This document shows, piece by piece, positions 39,579 through 48,095 of a stretch of DNA of 64,000 nucleotides. The DNA comes from Actinoplanes derwentensis (GTDB lineage: Bacteria > Actinomycetota > Actinomycetes > Mycobacteriales > Micromonosporaceae). The stretch lies in the NCBI RefSeq assembly GCF_900104725.1, contig NZ_LT629758.1, forward strand, positions 4,912,501 through 4,976,500, written 5' to 3'. How positions within the stretch are numbered: the stretch's first letter is position 1; every line of letters starts with the position of its first letter. The notes under the pieces are model-generated. The model did not search any database and was not told the origin of the DNA. It saw only the letters and a program-made list of their open reading frames with translations. The position numbers were made by a program, and so were the translations under genes.

Positions 39579-39842
39579 GATTTCCCCCTCGCTGAAGAGA
39601 TCGCCGATCCCGGTGGGGATGACGACCCAAGTCGAAGAAAGACTATTGTCGATATAGGGATCGGGCAATGAGCCGGAAGCCGTGATCAGGGTCGCAGAAC
39701 CACCCGTTCGGAGGAACCGACCCGACCGGGCGATCAGGCCGAGCAGCGGGGGAACCCCCGTCGCCCGATAGAGGTGTTGACCCCATGTCGGCGTCCGTCG
39801 ATCCTTTGCCGCGTCGTGCCAGCCATTGACGGAGGAGGACGG
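39579..39842. other. Divergent intergenic region, M28 peptidase and conservon
   Basis: 264 bp without a gene. An AT-richer stretch at about 39640-39670 (ACTATTGTCGATATAGGG) is the most promoter-like part. The plus-strand leader of cvnA holds GGAGGAGG just before its ATG. I see no clear operator dyad. Confidence 0.4.
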
Positions 39843-42044
39843 ATGGCCCGTAGCCGGGGCTCGATCCGGGGCCGGATGGTCCGCATGCTGGCGCTTCCGG
39901 TCGCGGCCATGCTGCTGTTGCTCTCCGCCGTGGTGGCCGAGGAGTACTCCACGTACCGCCTCGCCGCCCGCACCGACCACGCGCTCACCCTCGACCTGGC
40001 CGTGCAGTCCCTGGTCCAGGAGGTGCAGACCGAACGCGGCGTCACCCTCGGCATGCTGGCCGGCAACGCCGGTCTCGGCGCCGAGGTGCCGGGCGCCCGG
40101 CAGCGGGTCGACGAGCGGCGGGCCGCGGTACGGCAGCTGGTCGACGAACGTGGCGACCTGGACGGGCAGGTCACCGAGGCCCTCGAACGAGCCGGGGAAC
40201 TGGCCGGGATCCGCGCCGACGTGGACACCGGCGACGCCGGGCGGGCCGGGGTGTTCGAGGACTACAACGAGGTCGTCGACGACCTCGGCGAGGTGTACTT
40301 CGCCCTGGACAACGCCGGCGACGCCCCGATGCGGCTCGGCACCGAGTCCCTGGCGATGCTCAACCTGGCCAAGGAGGCGACCGCCCGGCAACGGGCCTTC
40401 CTCAGCGGCGTCTTCTCAGCCGGTGGTTTCGCCGAGGGCGAGTTCCTGCGGTTCGTGCAGTTGCGGGCCGCGCTGGACGCCTCGATCGACGAGTTCGAGG
40501 AGTACGCCACCCCGGAGGCGATCGCCGCCAAGGACCGGCTGTACAGCAGCGGTCCGGCCCAGCGCGCCGAACAGTTGCAGAACCGCGCGCTGCGTTCCGG
40601 CGACGGGCAGGCGATCCGGGCCGACCCGCAACTGTGGTGGACCACCACCGGCCCGGTGCTCGACGACCTGGCCGCCCTGGCCCGGACCATCGGCGACTCG
40701 CTCCGGGACCGCGCCCGCGTCCTGCTCGACGAGGCGAACCTGCGGATGGCCGGGCTCGGCGCGACGGTCCTGGTCTGCGTCGCCATCGCGATCTACCTGG
40801 GTACGATCGCCGCCCGGTCGATCGCGAGCCCTCTCGCCGGGCTGGCCGCCGAGGCGAACCGGCTGGCCGGGCAGCGACTGCCGGAGGCGGTTCGCCGCGC
40901 CGCCGACGGGCAGAACGCCGAACCACCCGGCCCGGTACTGGTCAGCGAACACGCCAGCGCCGAGATGCAACTGGTGGCGGACGCCTTCGACCGGGTACAG
41001 GGCACCGCCTACACCCTCGCCACCGAACAGGCCGAACTGCGCCGGGCCGCCTCCGAGTCGCTGGCCAACCTGGGCCGCCGCAACCAGAACCTGCTGCGCC
41101 GCCAGCTCGGTTTCATCACCCGCCTGGAACAGGAGGAGTCCGACCCGGCCGGTCTGGCGAACCTGTTCGAACTGGACCATCTGGCCACCCGGATGCGGCG
41201 CAACGCGGAGAGCCTGCTGGTGCTCGTCGGCGCGGCCAGCCCTCGGCAGTGGTCGAGCCCGGTGCCGATGACCGACGTGATCCGGGCCGCGGTGTCCGAG
41301 GTCGAGGAGTACCGGCGGGTGTCGTTGCGGCGGCTGGACGACACCCTGGTCTCCGGCACCGTGGTCAGCGGGCTGGCACACATGCTCGCCGAACTGATCG
41401 AGAACGGTCTGGCCTACTCGCCGCCGGATCTGGACGTGGAGATCCACGGGCGGCGGGTCGACGACGGCTATCTGATCGCGATCTGCGATCAGGGGGTCGG
41501 GATGAACACCGAGGAACTGGACCGGTCCAATCGGCGGCTGCGGGGTGAGGGCGACTTCATCACCGCTCCGGCCCGGTTCCTCGGGCATTACGTGGTCGGG
41601 CGGCTCGCCGCCGACATGGGCGTCGGCGTGGAGCTGGCCCGGTCGGCGGTGACCGGGGTGACCGCCCGGGTCACGGTGCCCACGGAACTGCTGACCGAAC
41701 CGGCACCGCTGCCCGAGCGAAAGCCGGAGACGAAGCCACTGGCGGCGAGAACGCCGGAGACGAAGCCACTGACGGACAGCCGGGAACCGGGCCCCCGCCC
41801 ACTGCCGGCCGAGATCGACTACGTCGTGGTCGACACCGGTCACACCGACAGTGGCCATACCGCCAACGGCCTGCGTAAACGTGTCCCCCGGGCACGCCGG
41901 GCCGAACCGGCGCCACGCAAGACGGTGGAGCCGGCACCGCCGCACGATCCCGAGGTGGTCCGTTCCCGGCTCACCGCCCTGCGCCAGGGCATCCAGCGCG
42001 GAGCCGGCCAGGCCCGGCACGCCGTTCCAGAGGAGATCTCGTGA
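39843..42044 (+). CDS. cvnA: Conservon sensor protein CvnA (nitrate/nitrite-sensing type)
   Basis: 733-residue membrane sensor. Membrane helix 1 is at about 13-33 (MLALPVAAMLLLLSAVVA). A large extracellular helical NIT-like domain with ERGVTLGMLAGNAG follows. Helix 2 is at about 303-322 (GLGATVLVCVAIAIYLGTIA). A HAMP-like segment, a NLGRRNQNLLRRQL helix and a histidine-kinase-type ATPase domain (LAELIENGLAYSPPDLD; ICDQGVGM) come next. The C-terminal ~110 residues are disordered and Pro-rich. Conservon CvnA proteins pair with CvnB-D to form a membrane complex like a eukaryotic G-protein switch. GGAGGAGG stands before ATG 39843. It overlaps cvnB by 4 bp. Confidence 0.93.
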   Translation: MARSRGSIRGRMVRMLALPVAAMLLLLSAVVAEEYSTYRLAARTDHALTLDLAVQSLVQEVQTERGVTLGMLAGNAGLGAEVPGARQRVDERRAAVRQLVDERGDLDGQVTEALERAGELAGIRADVDTGDAGRAGVFEDYNEVVDDLGEVYFALDNAGDAPMRLGTESLAMLNLAKEATARQRAFLSGVFSAGGFAEGEFLRFVQLRAALDASIDEFEEYATPEAIAAKDRLYSSGPAQRAEQLQNRALRSGDGQAIRADPQLWWTTTGPVLDDLAALARTIGDSLRDRARVLLDEANLRMAGLGATVLVCVAIAIYLGTIAARSIASPLAGLAAEANRLAGQRLPEAVRRAADGQNAEPPGPVLVSEHASAEMQLVADAFDRVQGTAYTLATEQAELRRAASESLANLGRRNQNLLRRQLGFITRLEQEESDPAGLANLFELDHLATRMRRNAESLLVLVGAASPRQWSSPVPMTDVIRAAVSEVEEYRRVSLRRLDDTLVSGTVVSGLAHMLAELIENGLAYSPPDLDVEIHGRRVDDGYLIAICDQGVGMNTEELDRSNRRLRGEGDFITAPARFLGHYVVGRLAADMGVGVELARSAVTGVTARVTVPTELLTEPAPLPERKPETKPLAARTPETKPLTDSREPGPRPLPAEIDYVVVDTGHTDSGHTANGLRKRVPRARRAEPAPRKTVEPAPPHDPEVVRSRLTALRQGIQRGAGQARHAVPEEIS

Positions 42045-42469
42045 GCGTCGAGGCGCCCACCGCCGACCGGCACCAGCTCGATTGGCTGCTCGGCAACTTC
42101 GTCCACCAGACCGACGGGGTCCGCGACGCGGTGGCGGTCTCCTCCGACGGCCTGCTGATCGCCGCCTCGGAGGGGCTGGACCGGGCCGAGGCCGACCAGC
42201 TCGGCGCGATCGTCTCCAGCATGGCGAGCCTGGCCCGCAGCGCGTCCCGCCGCTACGACTTCGACGGCCTCAAACTCCTGATGATCGAGATGATCCGGGG
42301 TTTCCTGGTGATCTCGGTGATCCCGGGCGGCAGCTGCCTGGGCGTGGTGGCCACCGGGGACAGCGACCCGGGGCTGGTCGGCTACGAGATCTCGATGCTC
42401 GCCGAACGGTTCGGTGACCTGCTGACCCCGGCTCTGATCGCCGCGTCCCGGCAGCGGCTACCCCGATGA
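42041..42469 (+). CDS. cvnB: Roadblock/LC7 protein CvnB
   Basis: 142-residue roadblock/LC7-fold protein (LDWLLGNFVHQTDGVRDAVA, VSSDGLLIAASEGLDRAEAD, QLGAIVSSMASLARSAS, GFLVISVIPGGSCLGVVA). In conservons CvnB likely acts as the regulator or GTPase-activating partner of the small GTPase CvnD. GTG start at 42041 inside the cvnA stop (GTGA overlap) and ATGA overlap with cvnC show translational coupling. Confidence 0.95.
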   Translation: MSVEAPTADRHQLDWLLGNFVHQTDGVRDAVAVSSDGLLIAASEGLDRAEADQLGAIVSSMASLARSASRRYDFDGLKLLMIEMIRGFLVISVIPGGSCLGVVATGDSDPGLVGYEISMLAERFGDLLTPALIAASRQRLPR

Positions 42470-42798
42470 ACACCGACGATCCGCTGGTACGGCCGTTCAT
42501 GCTCACCGGTGGGCGGACCCAGCCACTGCACGACGGGCTACGGATCGAGACCCAGTTGTACGCCGCACCGGCCGCCCTGTCCGCTCCCCTGCGATTCGAG
42601 GCCCGGCACGTGGTCGAGCTCTGCCAGAAGCCCAGGTCGATAGCCGATCTGGCGTCCGCCCTGCAGGCCCCGCTCGGGGTGGTCCGGGTGATCGTCGCCG
42701 ACCTGATCACCCAGGGGCTGCTGCGGGCCGGGGACCTGCCCGGCGAACCGGCCGTGGCGCTGATCGAGAGGATCCGGGACCGTGTTCGGGCGCTCTAG
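42466..42798 (+). CDS. cvnC: DUF742 protein CvnC
   Basis: 110-residue DUF742 protein with the N-terminal PLVRPFMLTGGRTQP signature followed by a winged-helix-like domain (FEARHVVELCQKPRSIADLA, APLGVVRVIVADLITQGLL). Conservon CvnC is thought to bridge the sensor and the GTPase. It overlaps both neighbours: 4 bp with cvnB and 17 bp with cvnD. Confidence 0.95.
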   Translation: MNTDDPLVRPFMLTGGRTQPLHDGLRIETQLYAAPAALSAPLRFEARHVVELCQKPRSIADLASALQAPLGVVRVIVADLITQGLLRAGDLPGEPAVALIERIRDRVRAL

Positions 42799-43363
42799 CA
42801 CGATGGAGGCTCCCGCCCCGACGGCGGTGAAGATCGTCGTGAGTGGCGGTTTCGGGGTCGGCAAGACCACGTTCGTGGGCGCGATCTCGGAGATCGAGCC
42901 GCTGGTGACCGAAGCCGAGATGACCGAGAAGTCGATCGGGGTCGACGACACGACAGCGGTCGCCGCCAAGACCACCACCACTGTCGCGCTGGACTTCGGA
43001 CGGATCACCCTGGACGAGACGCTGCTGCTCTACCTGTTCGGGACGCCGGGGCAGGACCGGTTCGCGTTCCTCTGGGACGACCTGGTCGACGGGGCGCTCG
43101 GTGCGATCGTGCTGGTCGACACCCGGCGGATCGAGGACTGTTTCCCGGCCATCGACTACTTCGAGGAGCAGGAGATCCCGTTCGTCATCGGAGTCAACGC
43201 CTTCGAGGGGGCCCGCCGGTTCGACCCGGCGGAGGTCCGGGACGCGCTCGGACTGGCCGACACCATGCCGCTGATGGAGTGCGACGCCCGGCATCGTGAG
43301 TCGGTCAAGGCAGTCCTGGTGGCCCTCACCGAGCGTGTGCTGGCCCGCCGTCGTGCAGGGTAA
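42782..43363 (+). CDS. cvnD: Small Ras-like GTPase CvnD
   Basis: 193-residue GTPase of the MglA/Rab-like group. The P-loop is SGGFGVGKTT near residues 21-30, G3 is LFGTPGQDRF, the lid region is FLWDDLVDGALGAIVLVDTR, and GVNAFEG takes the place of the usual N/TKxD. It switches conformation with GTP and acts at the membrane with CvnA-C. GTG start at 42782 within cvnC. The conservon order A-B-C-D is complete. The cytochrome P450 that follows some conservons is absent here. Confidence 0.95.
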   Translation: MFGRSSTMEAPAPTAVKIVVSGGFGVGKTTFVGAISEIEPLVTEAEMTEKSIGVDDTTAVAAKTTTTVALDFGRITLDETLLLYLFGTPGQDRFAFLWDDLVDGALGAIVLVDTRRIEDCFPAIDYFEEQEIPFVIGVNAFEGARRFDPAEVRDALGLADTMPLMECDARHRESVKAVLVALTERVLARRRAG

Positions 43364-43470
43364 GAAGGTCGCGCAGTGTGAGTAAGGGTCGCATTCGGCC
43401 CGGCGGTCGCGGGGCGGCAGTGCGGCGACGCCTGCCTCGCGCGGTGGTGGCAGGGCTTTGGTGCGGCGTA

Positions 43471-44052
43471 CTAAATCTCGGTCAAAAGACCCTCTGCCTC
43501 GACGTAGACGGCGGCCGTCGCCGGGCAGACCCAGATGGTGGCGGTCGTCGCGATCAGCGGGCGCCCGGCCCGGCCGACCCAGCCGACACGGCGGGCCGGG
43601 ACGCCGACCACCAGGGCGAAGTCGGGGACGTCCTTGGTGACGACGGCTCCGGCGGCCACCAGTGCCCAGCGGCCGACGGTGACCGGGGCGACGCACACCG
43701 CGCGGGCGCCGATCGCCGCGCCCTCACCGACGGTGACACCGACAGCGGTCCAGTCGTCGCCGGTCTTGAGGCGGCCGTCGGGAGTGACGGCGCGCGGGTA
43801 CTCGTCGTTGGTGAGCACCGCGGCGGGGCCGACGAAGACGCCGTCGGCGAGGCGGGCCGGTTCGTAGACGAGGGCGCCGTTCTGGAGTTTGCAGTTGTCG
43901 CCGAGGACGACTCCGGGGCCGATGTAGGCGCCGCGGCCGACGGTGCAGTTCCGGCCGACAGTGGCGTCCTCACGAACCTGGGCGAGGTGCCAGATCCGGG
44001 TTCCGGCGCCGATCACGGCCTTCTCGTCGACGTCTGCGGTGGAGGCGATCAT
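43471..44052 (-). CDS. Hexapeptide-repeat acetyltransferase, WbpD-like
   Basis: 193-residue left-handed beta-helix acetyltransferase. Hexapeptide repeats run from residue 5 to about 150 (AVIGAGTRIWHLAQVREDAT, VGRGAYIGPGVVLGDNC, GVFVGPAAVLTNDEYPRAV, VGEGAAIGARAVCVAPVTVG). The IWHLAQV and TNDEYPRA segments are typical of WbpD/FdtC-like N-acetyltransferases of 3-amino sugars. A short tail with WVCPATA resembles part of a zinc-knuckle end. ATG 44052 has AAAGG 6 nt upstream. It is divergent from the operon that encodes a WbpB-like dehydrogenase and WbpE-like aminotransferases, so it probably acetylates their amino-sugar product. Confidence 0.85.
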   Translation of the reverse strand: MIASTADVDEKAVIGAGTRIWHLAQVREDATVGRNCTVGRGAYIGPGVVLGDNCKLQNGALVYEPARLADGVFVGPAAVLTNDEYPRAVTPDGRLKTGDDWTAVGVTVGEGAAIGARAVCVAPVTVGRWALVAAGAVVTKDVPDFALVVGVPARRVGWVGRAGRPLIATTATIWVCPATAAVYVEAEGLLTEI

Positions 44053-44333
44053 GCGTGGCCTTTCGAACGGAGACAGCGGGCCACAGGGTAGTACCCGGAG
44101 ACGGGAATCAATGTCGGCTACCCGACCCGATCGTCCATTCTGGCCATTGGTGCGTGCCGCCCCTGACCGTCAGGCGGACCCGGTTGACCGAAGGTATCGG
44201 CCTCACCCCCGGCATCGCCTGAAATCCTTTCACGGTCTGGCGTCCGGCCACAGAGGATCGATAGCTTTCCGAACGGACCGCGTCCGATGTCCGTCCACCA
44301 TGCCCGGACGCACCCCTGACGAAAAGGATCTCC
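44053..44333. other. Divergent promoter region of the polysaccharide cluster
   Basis: 281 bp between the WbpD-like gene and the nine-gene operon. It must hold promoters in both directions. I could not assign -10/-35 hexamers or an operator dyad with confidence. AAAAGGA before GTG 44334 is the ribosome site of the operon. Confidence 0.45.
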
Positions 44334-45386
44334 GTGAATCCTCCTATCGGCGTGGCCGTCGTCGGAGCCGGCTACTGGGGCCCCAACCTGGTCCGCAACT
44401 TCCAGGGCAGCCCGGCCTTCCACCTGCGCCGGCTCTGTGACCTGGACGTCGAACGGGCCCAGCGGGTGCTCGGCGGCTACTCCACCGTCGAGGTCTCCGC
44501 CGACCTCGGCGAGGTGCTCGCCGACCCGTCGATCGACGCGGTCGCCATCGCCACCCCGGCCGGCACCCATCTCCCGGTCGCGATGGCCGCGTTGCGCGCC
44601 GGCAAACACGTGCTGGTCGAGAAGCCCTTGGCGGCCACCTACCAGGAGGGCCTGCAGCTGGTCGAGGAAGCCGACCGGCGCGGCCTGACGCTGATGTGCG
44701 ACCACACCTACTGCTACACCCCGGCGGTGCTGCGGATCCGCGAGTTGCTCGCCGCCGGCGAGCTGGGCGAACTGCACTTCCTCGATTCGGTACGGATCAA
44801 CCTGGGTCTCGTCCAGCGCGACATCGACGTGATCTGGGATCTGGCGCCGCACGACCTGTCGATTCTCGACTTCGTGCTGCCGCCCGCGGTTCGCCCGATC
44901 GCGGTGGCCGCGCACGGTGCCGACGGGATCGGCGCCGGCCGGGCCTGCATCGCCTACCTGACGCTGCAGCTCAGCAACGGTGCCATCGCGCACATCCACG
45001 TGAACTGGCTGTCCCCGGTGAAGGTGCGGACTGCGATCTTCGGCGGCTCCAAGCGCACCCTGGTCTGGGACGACCTGAACCCGAGTCAGCGGCTGTCGCT
45101 CTACGACCGTGGGGTGGACGTCTCGGCGCCCGAGGAACTGGGCGACGAGCAGCGGCGCGACATCCTGGTGTCGTACCGGTCCGGCGACATGGTCGCGCCC
45201 GCACTCACCGAGCGGGAGGCGCTGCGGACCATGGTCGACGAGTTCGCGCGGGCCATCACCACCGGGACTCCGGCACTGACCGACGGCCGGTCCGGGCTTC
45301 GGGTGCTGGAGATCCTCCAGGCGGCGTCACGCAGCCTGACCGAAGGCGGAACCATGATCAAGCTGGACGAAGGGCACATGTCGTGA
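44334..45386 (+). CDS. Gfo/Idh/MocA oxidoreductase, WbpB-like
   Basis: 350-residue NAD(P)-dependent sugar dehydrogenase. The Rossmann motif is VVGAGYWGPNLVRNF (residues 9-23), followed by VAIATPAGTHLPVA and EKPLAAT (the family EKP), and the catalytic region DVIWDLAPHDLSILDF with the Asp-x-x-x-His arrangement. WbpB-type members oxidise C3 of UDP-GlcNAcA before amination. This is the first gene of the operon; GTG 44334 has AAAAGGA 7 nt upstream. It overlaps the epimerase gene by 4 bp (GTGA). The partner dehydrogenase that makes UDP-GlcNAcA is not in the window. Confidence 0.88.
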   Translation: MNPPIGVAVVGAGYWGPNLVRNFQGSPAFHLRRLCDLDVERAQRVLGGYSTVEVSADLGEVLADPSIDAVAIATPAGTHLPVAMAALRAGKHVLVEKPLAATYQEGLQLVEEADRRGLTLMCDHTYCYTPAVLRIRELLAAGELGELHFLDSVRINLGLVQRDIDVIWDLAPHDLSILDFVLPPAVRPIAVAAHGADGIGAGRACIAYLTLQLSNGAIAHIHVNWLSPVKVRTAIFGGSKRTLVWDDLNPSQRLSLYDRGVDVSAPEELGDEQRRDILVSYRSGDMVAPALTEREALRTMVDEFARAITTGTPALTDGRSGLRVLEILQAASRSLTEGGTMIKLDEGHMS

Positions 45387-46339
45387 GTGGGGTAGAGATC
45401 GAGGGCGCGCGCGCTCTCGTCACCGGCGGGGCGGGCACGATCGGCTCGCACGTCGTCGACGAACTGGTGCGCGGGGGCGCGGCGGAGATCGTCGTTCTCG
45501 ACAACTTCGTGCGAGGGCGGGCTTCCAATGTGGCGCCGCACGGTTCGGTTCGGATCGTCGACGGCGACATCCGGGACGTCTCGCTCGTCAAGGAGCTGAC
45601 CGCGGGTAAGGATCTCATCTTCCACCTGGCGGCGATCCGGATCACGCAGTGTGCCGAGGAACCGCGGCTCGCCAACGAGGTACTCGTCGACGGCACCTTC
45701 AACGTGATCGAAGCCGCCGCCGAGGCCGGGGTGCGCAAGCTGATCGCGTCGTCGTCGGCGTCGGTCTACGGGCTGGCCGAGCAGTTCCCGACGAACGAGC
45801 GGCACCACCCGTACAACAACGACACGTTCTACGGCGCGGCGAAGGCCTTCAACGAGGCGACACTGCGCAGTTTCAAGGCGATGAAGGATCTGGACTACGT
45901 CGCGTTGCGCTACTTCAACGTGTACGGGCCCCGGATGGACATCCACGGCCTCTACACCGAGGTGCTGATCCGCTGGATGGAACGCATCGAGGCGGGCGAG
46001 CCGCCGCTGATCCTCGGTGACGGCCTGGCGACGATGGACTTCGTGCACGTGGCCGACATCGCCCGCGCCAACATCCTGGCCGCCCGCGCCGACGTCACCG
46101 ACGAGGTCTTCAACATCGCCAGCCACACCGAGACCAGCCTGGTCGACCTGGCCGCCGCGCTCAGCGCCGTGATGAAGTCGGATCTGGCTCCGGTGCACGG
46201 CCCGGCCCGCGCGGTCAACGGGGTGACCCGCCGGCTGGCCGACATCTCCCTGGCCGAGCGGAAACTCGGCTGGAAACCGGAACTCACCCTGGAACAGGGC
46301 CTGCAGGGTCTCGTCGACTGGTGGCGGGCGTCCCAGTGA
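45383..46339 (+). CDS. NAD-dependent sugar nucleotide epimerase/dehydratase
   Basis: 318-residue extended SDR. The NAD motif is TGGAGTIGSHV (residues 14-24), the catalytic Ser region is IASSSASVYG and the Tyr-Lys pair is FYGAAK. Sugar-nucleotide binding features follow (RYFNVYGPRMD, DGLATMDFVHVADIA, RLADISLAERKLGW). It is closest in pattern to UDP-glucose/UDP-GlcNAc 4-epimerases; the exact substrate is uncertain. GTG 45383 overlaps the previous stop by 4 bp, and its own stop overlaps the aminotransferase start. Confidence 0.88.
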   Translation: MSGVEIEGARALVTGGAGTIGSHVVDELVRGGAAEIVVLDNFVRGRASNVAPHGSVRIVDGDIRDVSLVKELTAGKDLIFHLAAIRITQCAEEPRLANEVLVDGTFNVIEAAAEAGVRKLIASSSASVYGLAEQFPTNERHHPYNNDTFYGAAKAFNEATLRSFKAMKDLDYVALRYFNVYGPRMDIHGLYTEVLIRWMERIEAGEPPLILGDGLATMDFVHVADIARANILAARADVTDEVFNIASHTETSLVDLAAALSAVMKSDLAPVHGPARAVNGVTRRLADISLAERKLGWKPELTLEQGLQGLVDWWRASQ

Positions 46340-47460
46340 TCCCGGTGATGATCCCCGACCTCGGGGAAGAGGAAGCGCAGGCCGCGGCCGACGCGATCCG
46401 GTCCGGCTGGGTCGCGCAGGGGCCGCGGGTGGCCCGGTTCGAGACCGAGTTCGCGGCGGCCGTCGGCGGCGGGCACGGGGTGGCGGTCAGTTCCTGCACC
46501 ACCGGGCTGCACCTGGCGCTGGTGCTGCTCGGCCTCGGGCCCGGCGACGAGGTGATCGTGCCGTCGCTGTCGTTCATCGCCACTGCCAACGCGGTCCGCT
46601 ACGTCGGGGCCACGCCGGTCTTCGCGGACGTGGAGCTGGCCACCGGGAACCTGACCGTGGAGACCATCGACGCGGTCCGGACGGGACGGACCCGGGCGGT
46701 GATCGCGGTGCATCAGGGCGGGGTGCCGTTCGACACGGTGGCGCTGCGGAAGGCGGCTGACGACTGGGGTGTGGCTCTGGTCGAGGACGCGGCGTGTGCG
46801 GCGGGTTCGATGGCTTACGGACGGCCAGCCGGAGCTGAGGCAGGTATTGCGGCGTGGTCCTTCCACCCGCGAAAACTGATCACCACCGGTGAAGGCGGCA
46901 TGGTCACCGTCGCCTCGGCCGACGACGCCACCCGGTTGAAGCGTCTGCGGGAACACGGGATGAACGTCTCCGCCGCCGACCGGCACGCCTCGAAGCAGCC
47001 GGTGATCGAGGCTTATCTGGAGACGGCGTTCAACTACCGGATGACCGATATCCAGGCTGCTGTCGGCCTGGTTCAGTTGGGTAAATTGTCCGCTTTAGTA
47101 AAGCAGCGACGGCAGCTCGCGGCGCGCTACCAGTCCCTTTTGGCCGACATCAACGGACTTATCGCCATCAGGGACCCGGCATACGGCCAGACGAACTACC
47201 AGTCGTTCTGGGTGCTGCTGGACGGCTTCCCGGTGGGACGCGACGAGGTCCTCGCCGAGCTGGCGAGAAAGGGTGTCTCCGCCCGGCGGGGCATCATGGC
47301 CGCCCACCTGGAACCGGCCTACGCCGACGTCACCCCCGGCCCGCTGCCGGTGACCGAACGGATCACCCGCGAGTCGCTGATCCTGCCCCTGCACCACAAA
47401 CTCACCGAAGCCGACCAGGACCACATCACCGGCGTGCTGCGCGAGCTGGCCACCCGGTGA
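46336..47460 (+). CDS. DegT/DnrJ/EryC1 sugar aminotransferase 1
   Basis: 374-residue PLP enzyme that transfers an amino group from glutamate to a keto-sugar nucleotide. Landmarks are GWVAQGPRVARFETEF, SSCTTGLHLALVLLGLGPGD, IVPSLSFIATANAV, EDAACAAGS, and the PLP-binding Lys in SFHPRKLITTGEGG. GTG 46336 is preferred because it gives the GTGA overlap seen throughout the operon; GTG 46321 gives five more residues. It overlaps the acetyltransferase gene by 4 bp. A short stretch near 47075-47105 (TTGTCCGCTTTAGTAAAGCA) is visibly AT-richer than its surroundings. Confidence 0.88.
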   Translation: MIPVMIPDLGEEEAQAAADAIRSGWVAQGPRVARFETEFAAAVGGGHGVAVSSCTTGLHLALVLLGLGPGDEVIVPSLSFIATANAVRYVGATPVFADVELATGNLTVETIDAVRTGRTRAVIAVHQGGVPFDTVALRKAADDWGVALVEDAACAAGSMAYGRPAGAEAGIAAWSFHPRKLITTGEGGMVTVASADDATRLKRLREHGMNVSAADRHASKQPVIEAYLETAFNYRMTDIQAAVGLVQLGKLSALVKQRRQLAARYQSLLADINGLIAIRDPAYGQTNYQSFWVLLDGFPVGRDEVLAELARKGVSARRGIMAAHLEPAYADVTPGPLPVTERITRESLILPLHHKLTEADQDHITGVLRELATR

Positions 47461-48095
47461 AAGACCTGGTCATCGTCGGAGCCGGCGGATTCGCCCGGGA
47501 GACCGCCGCGGCGGCCACCGGCTGGCGGGTCCTCGGTTTCGCCGACGACGACCCGGCGCTGATCGGGACCCAGCGTTCGGGTTTGCCGATCCTCGGGCCG
47601 GTCGACGGCGTTCGCGACATGGACGCCGCGGTGGTGGTCTGCGTGGGTAATCCACGCGACTATCACGCGCGGCGCCGCATCGTGGAACGTCTCGGCCTGC
47701 CCGTGGAGAGGTACGCCACCGTCGTGCACCCGTCGGTCTCGATCGGGGCCGGCAGCAGTGTCGGCGCCGGTTCGGTGCTGCTGGCCGGCACGGTCCTGAC
47801 CGCCGACGTGACGGTGGGCCCGCACGTGGCCGTCATGCCGCAGGCCGTGCTCACCCACGACGACCTGATCAGCCCGTACGCCACGATCGCCTCCGGGGTT
47901 CGCCTGGGCGGTGCGGCGGTCCTGTCCGAGGGCGCCTACGTCGGGGCCGGCGCGCTGGTCCGGGAGGGCGTGACCGTCGGCGCCTGGTCGCTGGTCGGGA
48001 TGGGTTCGGTCGTGCTGCGTGACGTGCCCGCGCACCAGGTCTGGGCCGGCAACCCGGCCCGTTTCCTCCGTGACTCCAAGGAGCCGACTACATGA
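47457..48095 (+). CDS. PglD/NeuD-like sugar O/N-acetyltransferase
   Basis: 212-residue acetyltransferase. The N-terminal Rossmann-like half (DLVIVGAGGFARETAAAATG, GFADDDPALIG) binds the UDP-sugar. The C-terminal left-handed beta-helix (TVVHPSVSIGAGSSVGAGSV, GPHVAVMPQAVLTHDDLISP, AVLSEGAYVGAGALVREGV) binds acetyl-CoA, with the catalytic His likely in LTHDD. PglD acetylates the amine made by a PLP aminotransferase, and such a gene directly precedes it. GTGA overlap with the previous gene; ATGA overlap with the next. Confidence 0.88.
   Translation: MKDLVIVGAGGFARETAAAATGWRVLGFADDDPALIGTQRSGLPILGPVDGVRDMDAAVVVCVGNPRDYHARRRIVERLGLPVERYATVVHPSVSIGAGSSVGAGSVLLAGTVLTADVTVGPHVAVMPQAVLTHDDLISPYATIASGVRLGGAAVLSEGAYVGAGALVREGVTVGAWSLVGMGSVVLRDVPAHQVWAGNPARFLRDSKEPTT

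Noticed and set aside
40416..42020. Minus-strand 534-residue open frame opposite cvnA
   Set aside because: Antisense shadow of cvnA; no motif and low-complexity composition.
42782..43470. Cytochrome P450 gene expected after some conservons
   Set aside because: Only 107 bp separate cvnD from the convergent acetyltransferase gene; no P450 motif is present.
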